Assembly: GCF_000271845.1 (NCBI RefSeq)
Contig: NZ_JH719392.1
Span: 362,945-426,944, forward strand
Reading direction: 5' to 3'
From: Rhizobium leguminosarum bv. trifolii WSM2297
GTDB taxonomy: Bacteria > Pseudomonadota > Alphaproteobacteria > Rhizobiales > Rhizobiaceae
Length of the DNA: 64,000 nucleotides
The notes beneath the pieces were generated by a model. The model searched no databases. It was not told the origin of the DNA and worked only from the letters and a program-made list of their open reading frames with translations. The translations under genes and the position numbers were made by a program. Positions within the stretch are counted from its first letter, which is position 1; each line of letters opens with the position of its first letter. Shown in pieces: positions 36,336 through 44,822 of this stretch.

Positions 36336-36818
36336 TTACCCCATCGGGTTCGGCAGGTAGCCGGTGAAACCTGAGATCTTCCAGCGTCCCTGGTGAAGCC
36401 TGCAATAATAGAGCGTCTGCCATAGCAGCACGTCGCGGCTGCCGTCGGACTTGGAAATGCCGCCGTCGAATTTTTTGCGAACCAGCGCCATGTCGCCTTC
36501 GATCTCGATATCCTCGAGCGTCGTCGTAGTGAAAATCGCCGTGCGCGCGTCTTCCGCGAAGCTCTGCTCGGCGAAATCCTTCGCCTGCTTCAGCCATTCC
36601 TGGCGATAGGCCGACAGCGTCGGAAAAGCAAGGCGCCATGTGTCGGGGCTGACCTGCTTTTGGGCATCGATGCCGATGAAGCCCTCTTCGACGAAATCAT
36701 CTTCCACCTTCGACCAGTCGGCGGCGAGAAAAGCATCGATATCGCGCAAAACGAGCATTTCCCAGATGGCGTGCCGGGCGCTGTCGGAGGGAAAAGGATT
36801 CTCGAAAGGATCGCGCAT
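36336..36818 (-). CDS. SnoaL/NTF2-like protein
   Basis: 160-aa cytoplasmic protein beginning MRDPFENPFPSDSARHAIWEMLVLRDIDAFLAADWS. An N-terminal helix pair and C-terminal strands ending QTLYYCRLHQGRWKISGFTGYLPNP fit the NTF2-like cone fold. I cannot name catalytic residues. It leads the minus-strand unit of M81 and D-TA-like genes and is divergent from the RidA gene, with the shared promoter region containing a TGAAA/TTTCA palindrome. Confidence 0.65.
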   Translation of the reverse strand: MRDPFENPFPSDSARHAIWEMLVLRDIDAFLAADWSKVEDDFVEEGFIGIDAQKQVSPDTWRLAFPTLSAYRQEWLKQAKDFAEQSFAEDARTAIFTTTTLEDIEIEGDMALVRKKFDGGISKSDGSRDVLLWQTLYYCRLHQGRWKISGFTGYLPNPMG

Positions 36819-36831
36819 ATTAGCCCCGTAT

Positions 36832-36845
36832 TGAAATTCTTTTCA
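36832..36845. promoter_or_regulatory. TGAAA/TTTCA palindrome in divergent promoter
   Basis: TGAAA (36832-36836) and TTTCA (36841-36845) with 4 bases between, in the 111-base spacer that separates the SnoaL-like and RidA starts. A related TGAAATG...TGAAAATT lies at about 38211-38228 after the RpiR gene and ahead of the SDR. RpiR regulators often bind such A/T-flanked TGAAA sites; assignment here is inference. Confidence 0.5.
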
Positions 36846-36929
36846 TAATTCGCGTTTTTCACTGGTCAAATTCTGCTTTCTATGGTCATTTGTCAACTTA
36901 TCAAGAAAATAATTTGCAAGGACATCAGC

Positions 36930-37319
36930 ATGCCCATCAAGCGCTATGGCACTGTTCAAACGGGCGCCGGCGGCAAGGCGCTGCCCTTCGCGCGGGCGGT
37001 CGAAGCCGACGGATGGCTCTATGTTTCCGGCCAGGTTGCGATGGAAGACGGCGAAATCATCGACGGCAGCATCATCGCCCAGACCCACAAGACGATCGCC
37101 AATGTTCTTGAGATTCTCGATGAGGCCGGTTATGGCGTCGAGGACGTCGTGCGCGTCGGCGTCTGGCTCGACGATCCGCGCGACTTCTGGACCTTCAACA
37201 AGATCTATCAGGAGTATTTCGGCGAACATCCGCCGGCGCGCGCCTGTGTGCAATCGTCGATGATGGTCGATTGCAAGGTTGAGATCGACTGCGTGGCCTA
37301 TAAGAAGAAGGAAGCGTAG
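36930..37319 (+). CDS. RidA-family protein
   Basis: 129-aa RidA-family protein starting MPIKRYGTVQTGAGGKALPFARAVEADGWLYVSGQVA, with AAGGA ahead of the ATG at 36930 (an earlier in-frame codon lacks a site). The C-terminal part PARACVQSSMMVDCKVEIDCVAYKKKEA has the Arg of the canonical PxRxxVxV region (PARACVQ), which supports true 2-imino acid deaminase activity. That fits the neighbouring PLP enzyme, whose products include reactive enamines. Confidence 0.85.
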   Translation: MPIKRYGTVQTGAGGKALPFARAVEADGWLYVSGQVAMEDGEIIDGSIIAQTHKTIANVLEILDEAGYGVEDVVRVGVWLDDPRDFWTFNKIYQEYFGEHPPARACVQSSMMVDCKVEIDCVAYKKKEA

Positions 37320-37333
37320 AAGCAAAAGAACCA

Positions 37334-38212
37334 TTGGCGGGAACGGGCTTGGATATCTTTTCGACATTGCAGGAAGACAAGGGCCGGCTCTCTCCCTCCG
37401 AGAGCCGCATCGCCGAGATCATCGTCAACGATTTCGAGTTCGCGGTGAATGCCTCGATCATCGAGCTCGCCGAACGCGCCGAGGTGTCGCCGCCGACCGT
37501 CACCCGCTTCTGCCGGCGGCTGGGCTGCGAAAGTTTTTCCGACTTCAAGGTGCAGCTTGCCCGGACCGCCCATATCGGCGTGCGTTATCTGAAGCCGGAA
37601 TCGAAAAGCACCGACCCGGCCGATGTCGCCCAGGACATCATCACCAAGGCGCAGAACGCGCTCTTTCTTCTGCACCGTTCGCTCGATCTGGCCGCGATCG
37701 AAGCCGCCGTTTCCCATATCGCCAAGGCCGATATGATCTATGCCTTCGGCTCCGGCGGCAATTCGTCGATGATTGCCGATGAGCTGCAGAACCGGCTCTT
37801 CCGTCTCGGGCTGCGCATCACCGCAAGTTCCGACCACAGCATGCAGCTGATGATGGCGGCCGCAGCACGGCCGGGCGACGTGTTGATCGGCTCGTCCTTC
37901 TCGGGGCGGAACATGGAGCTGGTGCGGGCCTTCGAGCTTGCCCGCGGGGGCAAGGTGAAGACGATCGCTCTCACCCAGACGGATAGCCCGGTTGCCAAGG
38001 CAGCCGAAATCGTCGTGCCGATCGACCTTCCCGAAGGGAATAATATCTACCGGCCGACCTCGACGCGCATCGCCTACATCGCGACGGTCGATATTCTGTC
38101 GAGCCTGGTCGCCTACGCCGTTCAGCCGAAGGCGACGACCACGCTTCGGCGGATCAAGCAGCAGCTCGTCATTCACCGCGACGGCGACGACCGGCAATTG
38201 CTTGGAGATTGA
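37334..38212 (+). CDS. RpiR-family regulator with SIS domain
   Basis: About 290 aa. The N-terminal HTH_6 reads LSPSESRIAEIIVNDFEFAVNASIIELAERAEVSPPTVTRFCRRLGC (residues about 20-64). The SIS sugar-phosphate domain (about 125-260) contains IYAFGSGGNSSMIADEL and DVLIGSSFSGRNMELV. The start is uncertain: TTG 37334, or TTG 37349 giving DIFSTLQEDKGRLS as relatives begin. Fourteen bases separate it from the RidA stop. It probably controls this island; the effector would be a phosphosugar or related anion. Confidence 0.88.
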   Translation: MAGTGLDIFSTLQEDKGRLSPSESRIAEIIVNDFEFAVNASIIELAERAEVSPPTVTRFCRRLGCESFSDFKVQLARTAHIGVRYLKPESKSTDPADVAQDIITKAQNALFLLHRSLDLAAIEAAVSHIAKADMIYAFGSGGNSSMIADELQNRLFRLGLRITASSDHSMQLMMAAAARPGDVLIGSSFSGRNMELVRAFELARGGKVKTIALTQTDSPVAKAAEIVVPIDLPEGNNIYRPTSTRIAYIATVDILSSLVAYAVQPKATTTLRRIKQQLVIHRDGDDRQLLGD

Positions 38213-38253
38213 AATGCCATGAAAATTAAAGCCATCAGCGGGAGCTAGAGAAC

Positions 38254-39030
38254 ATGACCCAATCGGCTGCCATCGTCACCGGCGCTGCGGGCGATATAGG
38301 CGCTGCGATCGCCGCACGGCTCGCCGATGACCATGATGTCGTCTTTCTCGCCGACATCGATGCTGCGGCTGCGGCGGTCACAGCGTCGAAGCTCGGGCCG
38401 GACAAGCGTTTCGTCGCCGTCGGATGTGACGTGACCAGCGAGGCAAGCATTGCCGGCTTGGTTAGCCGCGCCGCCGACGCCGGCGTGGTGCGAACGCTGG
38501 TCAACAATGCCGGTGCCGCCCGCGCAACCAGCCTGCATGAGACGACGCCCGAGATCTGGCGGGCGGATATTGCGCTCAATCTCGAAGCGGCATTCCTGTG
38601 TTTTCGCGCCTTCGAGCCGATGCTGAAGATCTCGAAGGGTTCCGTCGTCAACATCGCCTCGGTCAACGGCATGCAGGTCTTCGGGCACCCGGCCTATAGC
38701 GCCGCCAAGGCCGGCCTCCTGCATTTCACCCGGCTGGTTGCCGTTGAATACGGCAAGTTCGGCATCCGCTCCAATGCCGTCGCACCCGGCACGGTGAAGA
38801 CGCAGGCCTGGGAGGCGCGCGCCGCCGCCAACCCTGATGTCTTCGAGGAGGCACGTCGCTGGTATCCGCTGCAGCGTGTTGTCGATCCCCTTGACGTCGC
38901 CAATGCCGTCAGCTTCCTTGCCGGTCCGCTGGCGGCAGCCATCACAGGCGTCTGCCTGCCCGTCGATTGCGGTCTGACGGCCGGCCAGGCCGAATTGGCG
39001 CGAACCTTCTCGCAATCCGAGCATTATTGA
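38254..39030 (+). CDS. short-chain dehydrogenase/reductase
   Basis: 258-aa classical SDR. TGAAGDIGAAIA near residues 9-20 is the cofactor motif; NNAGAAR near 89 and HPAYSAAKAGLLHFTR (YxxxK) with the preceding Ser form the active site, and the C-terminus shows the family's GVCLPVDCGLTAG. A GGGAG site precedes the ATG. It follows rpiR by 41 bases, with the TGAAA-type motif in between, and likely oxidises a hydroxylated intermediate of the island's pathway. Confidence 0.85.
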   Translation: MTQSAAIVTGAAGDIGAAIAARLADDHDVVFLADIDAAAAAVTASKLGPDKRFVAVGCDVTSEASIAGLVSRAADAGVVRTLVNNAGAARATSLHETTPEIWRADIALNLEAAFLCFRAFEPMLKISKGSVVNIASVNGMQVFGHPAYSAAKAGLLHFTRLVAVEYGKFGIRSNAVAPGTVKTQAWEARAAANPDVFEEARRWYPLQRVVDPLDVANAVSFLAGPLAAAITGVCLPVDCGLTAGQAELARTFSQSEHY

Positions 39031-39127
39031 CATTCAGGCTCCGATCTCCGAGCCAATAGCATGAGATGACCTCCGGGACTGCCCATCGCGGCCGCGCCTG
39101 CCGATTTCCCTGACGAGCGATGACCCC

Positions 39128-40351
39128 ATGAGCCGCCTCTTTCCCGACGTCTTCCGCAATCCGGCGATCCGCGCCAGCATGATCGCCATTTTCACCTTCG
39201 GCATGGCGGGGGCGATGACTGCGCCCTATCGTTCGATCGTCGGCATCCGCGAACTGGGCCTGAGCGACGGTCTCTATTCTTTCCTGGCTTTCGCCTCGGC
39301 CGCCGTCAACGTGGTGATCAGCGTCCTGCTCGGCAATCTCGCCGATCGGCTTGGCGAATACCGGTCGGCGATGATCGGCGCCTGCATCTTCGGCATCGTC
39401 GGCTACGGCATGGTTTACCTCTTTCCCACTGCGGCCATTTTCATCATCAGCGCGCTGCTGCCGCTGCCGATCTACGGGGCGTTGAACTCGCTGCTGTTTG
39501 CCAATGCGCGCGCGGCGATGCATGGCATGAGCCGGAGCGAGATGGTGACGGCCAATTCAGGCGTGCGCGCGATGATCTCGCTCTCCTGGGTGCTGATCCC
39601 CGGTATCACCGGCCTTGTGCTCTCGGGCGCATCGAGCATGCTGCCGGCCTATCTCTTTGCCGCCATCTCATGTCTGTTCTGCCAGGGCATCATCCTCTTC
39701 GCCCTGCCGAAGCGGGCGGGCGCGGAACTGGTCGTGCCGCATCACCTCAGCTATCTCGGTGCGCTGCGCCAGGTAGTTTCACCGCGGATTTCGGCGCATA
39801 TCGCCGGCGTCGCGCTGATTACCAGCACGCTGCATCTCAACGACGCCCTTCTGCCCCTGATCGCCACCGGTGCGGCCCATGGTGCGCTCAGCGACGTCGG
39901 AATTCTTGTCGGCATCGTCGCTTTGCTGGAGATCGTCTTCATCATCGTCTGGTCGCGGATCGCCCGGGAGGCCGGCCAGATGGTGGCACTTGCCGCCGGC
40001 ACGATCATCTATGCCGTGTTCCTCTGCCTTCTCGGCTTTGCCTCCGAGCCATGGCACCTCTATGCGCTGACCTTGCTCGCCGGCATCGGCGCGGCGGCGA
40101 TCATCAGCATTCCGATCACCTATCTGCAGGATCTGATCGCCGATCGGCCGGGGCTCGGCAGTGCTTTGATCTCCGTCAATGTCTTTGCCAGTGCCGGCAT
40201 CGGCGCGCTTGTCTTTGCCGCCGGCACCTGGCTGACAGGCTATTCGGGAACCGCCCTGATGAGTGCGGTCACCGGCCTATCGGGGATCGCGATCCTCGGC
40301 CTGCTGCAGAGGCGAAACGCCGTTGCGCCTGCTGACGCCGGGGTTCAATAG
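39128..40351 (+). CDS. MFS transporter, SetB-like (sugar efflux type)
   Basis: 407-aa, 12-helix inner-membrane protein. NPAIRASMIAIFTFGMAGAMTAPYRSIVGIRELGLSDGLYSFL and GNLADRLGEYRSAMIGA (MFS A-motif region) are visible. Its look is closest to sugar efflux (SetA/SetB-type) rather than aromatic or drug MFS. Located 98 bases after the SDR on the same strand and before the ROK regulator. Direction and substrate are not evident from sequence. Confidence 0.8.
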   Translation: MSRLFPDVFRNPAIRASMIAIFTFGMAGAMTAPYRSIVGIRELGLSDGLYSFLAFASAAVNVVISVLLGNLADRLGEYRSAMIGACIFGIVGYGMVYLFPTAAIFIISALLPLPIYGALNSLLFANARAAMHGMSRSEMVTANSGVRAMISLSWVLIPGITGLVLSGASSMLPAYLFAAISCLFCQGIILFALPKRAGAELVVPHHLSYLGALRQVVSPRISAHIAGVALITSTLHLNDALLPLIATGAAHGALSDVGILVGIVALLEIVFIIVWSRIAREAGQMVALAAGTIIYAVFLCLLGFASEPWHLYALTLLAGIGAAAIISIPITYLQDLIADRPGLGSALISVNVFASAGIGALVFAAGTWLTGYSGTALMSAVTGLSGIAILGLLQRRNAVAPADAGVQ

Positions 40352-40425
40352 ACCGAACGTAGAATGGGCTTTCATCCCTATCCGTCTTGTGACAAGGGTG
40401 GGGCACCATTTCCTTTGAAGGCGAC

Positions 40426-41628
40426 ATGAAGGCGATCTCCGGCACGAATCTCGAGCAGGCCAAGTCTCACAACCGGCGTGTGGTGATCGAGGCTGTGCGC
40501 ACCAACGGTCCGTTGTCGCGGGCGGCGATCGCCCGGATGACGGCGCTGACCGCCCAGACCGTGTCGAATATCGTCGAGGAACTGGAGAGGTCGCATCTGC
40601 TCGTGCCGGCCGAGGCGCAGAAGCTGGCGCGCGGCCAGCCGATCATTCCCTATTCGATCAATCCCGCCGGCGCCTATTCGATCGGCCTCGAACTTGGCCG
40701 CCAGCGGGCCAGCGGGGTGCTGACCGATCTTTCCGGCGCCGTCTGCGCGCGCATCGAGCGCCACGTCGAACATCCCGATCCGCAAAGGGCGATGCCGGCG
40801 CTGCAGGCGATCGTCGAAGATCTGCAGCAGGCCTTCACCTTCGACCGACACCGGCTGCTCGGTGTCGGCATGGCCCTGCCCGGCCGCTATGCCGATGGCG
40901 GCATCACCTCGCTCAGCCCGCAGAACCTGCCCGGCTGGCAGGATTTTCCCGTCGGGCACGAGCTGGAACAGCGGGTCAAGCTGCCGGTGCTGGTCGAAAA
41001 CGATGCGACCGCCGCCGCAATCGGCGAGCGTCTGCATGGTGTTGCCCGCGGCCTTAGCAGTTTCGTCTATCTGTTTCTTGCCGGCGGCGGCGGCATCGGC
41101 GCCGGAATGTTCCTCGACGGCCACCTTTACAAGGGCAGCCGCAACAATGCCGGCGAGATCGGCCATATCATCGTCGAGCCGCATGGCAAGCTCTGCAGCT
41201 GCGGCAAGCGCGGCTGCCTGGACCGCTACGTGTCGCCGACCGTCGCTTACGAATTCATGGGCATTGCCAATGCCGAGGAGATCCTCCCCGACGATCTCGA
41301 CGCGTTGATCGCCAAAGGCGGCGAAGGCCTGGACGCCTGGCTCGATCAGGCCGTCCAGCCATTGCGGCAGACCCTCGATTTTCTCGAACTTGCCTTCGAC
41401 CCGCAGACCATCGTGCTCGGCGGCAGCATATCGACATCGCTGATGCGCCGGCTTGCCGAACGGCTGGAGCCGCTGCACCTGCCGATCGACCCCAACCGCA
41501 AGGGAAGCGTGCCGCGCGTCATGATCGGCATGACCGGCAAGGATACGGCGATCCTCGGTGCCGCCGCCCTGCCGATCTTTTCCGAAACCAATCCGCGCTT
41601 CGACGTCCTGCAAAAGCCGGTCGGGTGA
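40426..41628 (+). CDS. ROK-family transcriptional regulator
   Basis: 400-aa regulator with an N-terminal winged helix (SHNRRVVIEAVRTNGPLSRAAIARMTALTAQTVSNIVEELE, residues about 14-54). The ROK kinase-like domain follows: GMALPGRY, ENDATAAAIGERLHGVARG and a zinc motif HIIVEPHGKLCSCGKRGCLDRY with the full Cys set. Such proteins sense sugars or phosphosugars (NagC/XylR type). No own target palindrome could be assigned; the GlcNAc-type operon at 44.8-52.2 kb and the Gfo/Idh operon are candidates. Confidence 0.88.
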   Translation: MKAISGTNLEQAKSHNRRVVIEAVRTNGPLSRAAIARMTALTAQTVSNIVEELERSHLLVPAEAQKLARGQPIIPYSINPAGAYSIGLELGRQRASGVLTDLSGAVCARIERHVEHPDPQRAMPALQAIVEDLQQAFTFDRHRLLGVGMALPGRYADGGITSLSPQNLPGWQDFPVGHELEQRVKLPVLVENDATAAAIGERLHGVARGLSSFVYLFLAGGGGIGAGMFLDGHLYKGSRNNAGEIGHIIVEPHGKLCSCGKRGCLDRYVSPTVAYEFMGIANAEEILPDDLDALIAKGGEGLDAWLDQAVQPLRQTLDFLELAFDPQTIVLGGSISTSLMRRLAERLEPLHLPIDPNRKGSVPRVMIGMTGKDTAILGAAALPIFSETNPRFDVLQKPVG

Positions 41629-41632
41629 AGGC

Positions 41633-42547
41633 TCATTCGCCTGCCGGCAGCCTCGCATCGGCCTGCAGGGCGGGACGCACTGGAATTCGGGCAAAGATGA
41701 CCACGTTCCCGAGAAGCGTCAGCGCCAGGCCGACCAGGCCCAGACCGGTCCAGTGGTAGCCCTCGAAGACCGTCGACAATGACAGGGCGACGATCGGAAA
41801 CAGGACGGTGGCATAGGCAGCGCGTGAGGAGCCGATGCGCGACACCAGCATGAGATAGGTGGTGAAGCCGATCACCGATCCGATCGCCGCGAGATAGAGC
41901 AGCGCGGCAAGATAGGTCATGTCAGGCGGCGCCACGATCGGCGTTTGCGTTACGGCAATCAGCAGGAGGAGGACAACCGTGCCATAGGTCATGCCCCAGG
42001 CATTGGCGGTCAGCGGTGAGATTCCGGCCGCACTGTTTCGACGCGACGCCATGTTGCCGAGCGAGAAGAACAGCGTGCCGAGCGCCGCGAGCCCGATCCC
42101 TTTCAACGTGTCCAGATTGAAATCGACGACAACCTCCTCTGCGAACAGCAGGAGAAGGCCGGTGGCTCCGAGCGCTGCTGCGAGAAGCGTGCGGCCGGTA
42201 ACGCGGTCGCCGAAGAACAGGCGCGCATTGACGGCGTTGTAGATCGTTGCGAGCGAGAAGATCACTGAGATCAGCCCGGAGGGGATAAAGCCGGCGGCGT
42301 TGTAGAAACAGATGAAATTGAGGCTGAACAGGCAGAGCGCTTGCGCAAGAATGAAAGGTTGATCGCGCAAGGCAGGGAACTTCAACTGCCGCATGACAGC
42401 CAGGATGGCGACGAGGATCACGGCTGCGACCGCAAATCTGTAAAAGACCGAGACCAGGACCGGCACGGGACCGACCTGCATCGCAATGGCAATCCAGGTC
42501 GTCCCCCATATCAGGACGGTCGAGATGAAGAGAGCGGCATTTGCCAT
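41633..42547 (-). CDS. EamA/DMT-superfamily transporter
   Basis: 304-aa, ten-helix inner-membrane protein from MANAALFISTVLIWGTTWIAIAMQVG (ATG 42547, with GAGGAT site). Two EamA repeats are visible; the second starts NLDTLKGIGLAALGTLFFSLGNMASRR. An in-frame extension to 42646 lacks a ribosome site. It is divergent from the AraC regulator by 153 bases, a frequent pair for amino-acid or metabolite exporters, and the AraC protein is the likely activator. Confidence 0.85.
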   Translation of the reverse strand: MANAALFISTVLIWGTTWIAIAMQVGPVPVLVSVFYRFAVAAVILVAILAVMRQLKFPALRDQPFILAQALCLFSLNFICFYNAAGFIPSGLISVIFSLATIYNAVNARLFFGDRVTGRTLLAAALGATGLLLLFAEEVVVDFNLDTLKGIGLAALGTLFFSLGNMASRRNSAAGISPLTANAWGMTYGTVVLLLLIAVTQTPIVAPPDMTYLAALLYLAAIGSVIGFTTYLMLVSRIGSSRAAYATVLFPIVALSLSTVFEGYHWTGLGLVGLALTLLGNVVIFARIPVRPALQADARLPAGE

Positions 42548-42700
42548 CGTGTGATCCTCGTTTTCTCGATCGATAGGCCAACTGTGAGCCGGTCTCTTGC
42601 AGATTCTTGCTACGAAATTTTTTGCCCTGGACTTCCTGCTCGCCACACGGACCCTCCACCGGTATTATCCGCAGGACGTCACACGTGTGGGGAAGAATAG

Positions 42701-43564
42701 GTGAAAGATAGCCGCCTCTCGGTTTACAGCTTTTTGTCTGCATCTCCCTCTGCCCGGGTGTCACAGTCGATCGATCTGGGGTTCGGGCGATCGGCGGCTC
42801 TCTGGAGCAATGGCAGCGACAGGATGAGCTACGAGCGGCCGGACGGACATACGTTCAGCCTCTATCTCACCGGCGGCGCCGGAACGCGCCGTCTGGACGG
42901 CAGCCCGGCCGCGCAGGGCCGGCCCGGAGCCTTGTGCATCATGCCGCAGGGACACTCGTCCGAATGGGAAATCACCGACCCCTTCGAATTCGTCCATCTG
43001 TATGTTCCAGACGATCAGATGCGCCGGATGTTTGCAGAGACGTTTGACCGCGATTCCAGGCTGATGGTTCTTCCCGAAGTGACCTTCGCAGATGCACCCG
43101 CCCTGGCGCGCGCGCTGCGGCAGATGACGCAAGCGATGTCGGCGGGCGACCATCTGCCGGCTGAAGAAGCGATGACGCAGACGATCAACGATTTCTTCGT
43201 TGATCCGCGTTTTGGCGGGATGCGCCCCTGCGCGATCAGCGGCGGGCTCGCTCCTCATATCAGCCGCCGGATCCTGGACTATATCGAGGCCCATCTCGAC
43301 GAGACGATCCGCTTGCAGGATCTGGCGGCGATCGGGCAACTCAGCGCCTTTCATTTTCAGCGGATGTTCCGGGCAAGCTATGGCGTGTCCCCGCATGGCT
43401 GGGTGGCCCACCGGCGTGTCGAGCGCGCCAAATCGATGTTATCAGGCACAGACCCGATCGCGCAGATCGCTTCGGCCTGCGGCTTCAGCAGCCAGAGCCA
43501 CATGACACGGGCCTTCAAACTGGGCACCGGCGTCACACCCTCTGCCTACCGGCAACGACAATGA
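42701..43564 (+). CDS. AraC-family transcriptional regulator
   Basis: 287-aa protein; the start is GTG 42701, giving KDSRLSVYSFLSASPS. The N-terminal half is a cupin-like sensor (FSLYLTGGAGTRRLDGSPAAQGRPGALCIMPQGHSSEW). The C-terminal double HTH spans about residues 185-285: RILDYIEAHLDETIRLQDLAAIGQLSAFHFQRMFRASYGVSPHGWVAHRRVERAKSML and IAQIASACGFSSQSHMTRAFKLGTGVTPSAYR. It is divergent from the EamA exporter gene, which it probably activates. Confidence 0.9.
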   Translation: MKDSRLSVYSFLSASPSARVSQSIDLGFGRSAALWSNGSDRMSYERPDGHTFSLYLTGGAGTRRLDGSPAAQGRPGALCIMPQGHSSEWEITDPFEFVHLYVPDDQMRRMFAETFDRDSRLMVLPEVTFADAPALARALRQMTQAMSAGDHLPAEEAMTQTINDFFVDPRFGGMRPCAISGGLAPHISRRILDYIEAHLDETIRLQDLAAIGQLSAFHFQRMFRASYGVSPHGWVAHRRVERAKSMLSGTDPIAQIASACGFSSQSHMTRAFKLGTGVTPSAYRQRQ

Positions 43565-43625
43565 AGCGCCTTCTGTCGCGAAATGTTTTGTTCGCCGTAG
43601 CCTGGACGGGACGGTAGCCTTGATC

Positions 43626-43643
43626 CCGGCATAGGGATGCCGG
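43626..43643. terminator. hairpin between convergent genes
   Basis: CCGGCAT (43626-43632) pairs with ATGCCGG (43637-43643) around AGGG, in the 88 bases between the AraC stop and the methyltransferase stop. No T-run; likely a weak bidirectional terminator. Confidence 0.5.
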
Positions 43644-43652
43644 CCCCACCGG

Positions 43653-44675
43653 CTATTCGAAAAGAATGAGACTTGCCGGCGTTGGCGGCATCGGTTTGAC
43701 TGTGACGCCGGCAAGACCGGCCTGTCTTGCTATCTCGGTCAGCTCGCCTTGCGTATAAGCCTGGCCTGCCGGCGTGCTGGCGAGCATCTCCCAGGAGAAG
43801 GCCGCGGGAAAAGGCGGCGACACGCGATCTTCGTTCGGCACGAAATCGACGGCAACGATCCGACCACCCTCTGCAAGGCTCGCGATGATCTTTCGCAGCA
43901 GCTGGGCACATGTCGGCATATCGAAGTGGTGCAGGAAATTTGGAAGCAGGACGAGATCATAATCCGTGCCCCAGTCGACATCGAAGGCGCTGCCGGCGAT
44001 CGTCCGGTACCTCGCAGTCACACCGGCTTTATCCGCATTCTGCCGCGACAGCTCCAAGACCGCGGCCCAGTCGACGGCGACGACCTCCGCTGATGGAAAG
44101 GTTTTCGCAATTTCGATCCCGAAAATGCCTGGACCTGCGGCGATGTCCAAAACCTTTTTGGGAGACCTCGGCCAGCCGGAGATTTCGCCGGCCAGTATTT
44201 TGGCGCTGAGCCCGGTAAAGGAGCCCATGCCGCGCGCAAACTTCAACCAGACGGGGTTGTCCGGGGACATGTTGGCAAGCCCGGCCGAACCGCCGTTTCG
44301 CACGACGGCGGCCGGATCGCGCAGAAAATTATCCAGTATTTCGGGTGCGGCGACGAACTCGACGGCCGAGCCCATATAGGCCGGCGAATTGCGATCGAGG
44401 AACATCCTGGTCGAGGGCGTCATTCGGTACTGTCCGCTCTCCTTCGTCAGGAAACCATGGACCACGAGGTAGTCGCAGAGGATGCGCACACCACGCTCCG
44501 AGGCGCTTGTTGCCGATGCCAGCAATTCTGCCGTATTGCCCTCGCCGATATGGGTAAAGAGATCGAGCTCGATGGCCGCCTTGATCGCTGCCGTCTTTCG
44601 GCATGCAAACAGTGCATCGACCACGAGTTCGGGCGACACGACGCCAACATCGGCGTCCTCGACGGTTGTTTCCAT
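43653..44675 (-). CDS. class I SAM-dependent O-methyltransferase-like protein
   Basis: 340-aa protein. An N-terminal winged-helix dimerisation domain (VVDALFACRKTAAIKAAIELDLFTHIGEGNTAELLAS, residues about 18-54) is followed by the catalytic Rossmann domain: VLDIAAGPGIFGIEIAKTFPSAEVVAVDW with the AdoMet loop near 174-202, and LVLLPNFLHHFDMPTCAQLL as the acidic/His active region of this plant-OMT-like family. Substrate unknown; relatives act on phenolics, antibiotics or pigments. Upstream AT-rich DNA (44700-44760) is its promoter space. Confidence 0.85.
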   Translation of the reverse strand: METTVEDADVGVVSPELVVDALFACRKTAAIKAAIELDLFTHIGEGNTAELLASATSASERGVRILCDYLVVHGFLTKESGQYRMTPSTRMFLDRNSPAYMGSAVEFVAAPEILDNFLRDPAAVVRNGGSAGLANMSPDNPVWLKFARGMGSFTGLSAKILAGEISGWPRSPKKVLDIAAGPGIFGIEIAKTFPSAEVVAVDWAAVLELSRQNADKAGVTARYRTIAGSAFDVDWGTDYDLVLLPNFLHHFDMPTCAQLLRKIIASLAEGGRIVAVDFVPNEDRVSPPFPAAFSWEMLASTPAGQAYTQGELTEIARQAGLAGVTVKPMPPTPASLILFE

Positions 44676-44794
44676 TGGGATCCCTCAGAGCCCTCGATCG
44701 GTCTTGCCTGGCAGCGCCGGCCGCAGAAATTATGCGTACATTCGCATATTCTACAATACTTACCACGCTAGCCCGATCGGGTGCCCCGACGGTC

Positions 44795-44816
44795 GGGACC
44801 GTTCTATCACGGTCCC
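44795..44816. terminator. hairpin at the end of the GH20 operon
   Basis: GGGACCG (44795-44801) pairs with CGGTCCC (44810-44816) around 8 bases, seven bases after the GH20 stop on the minus strand. No U-tract, so termination may be weak or Rho-dependent. Confidence 0.5.
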
Positions 44817-44822
44817 AGTGCC

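Noticed and set aside
34056..36374. A 772-codon open frame on the plus strand opposite the M81 and D-TA-like genes
   Set aside because: Same shadow effect; it crosses the boundary of two well-supported genes and has no recognisable motif.
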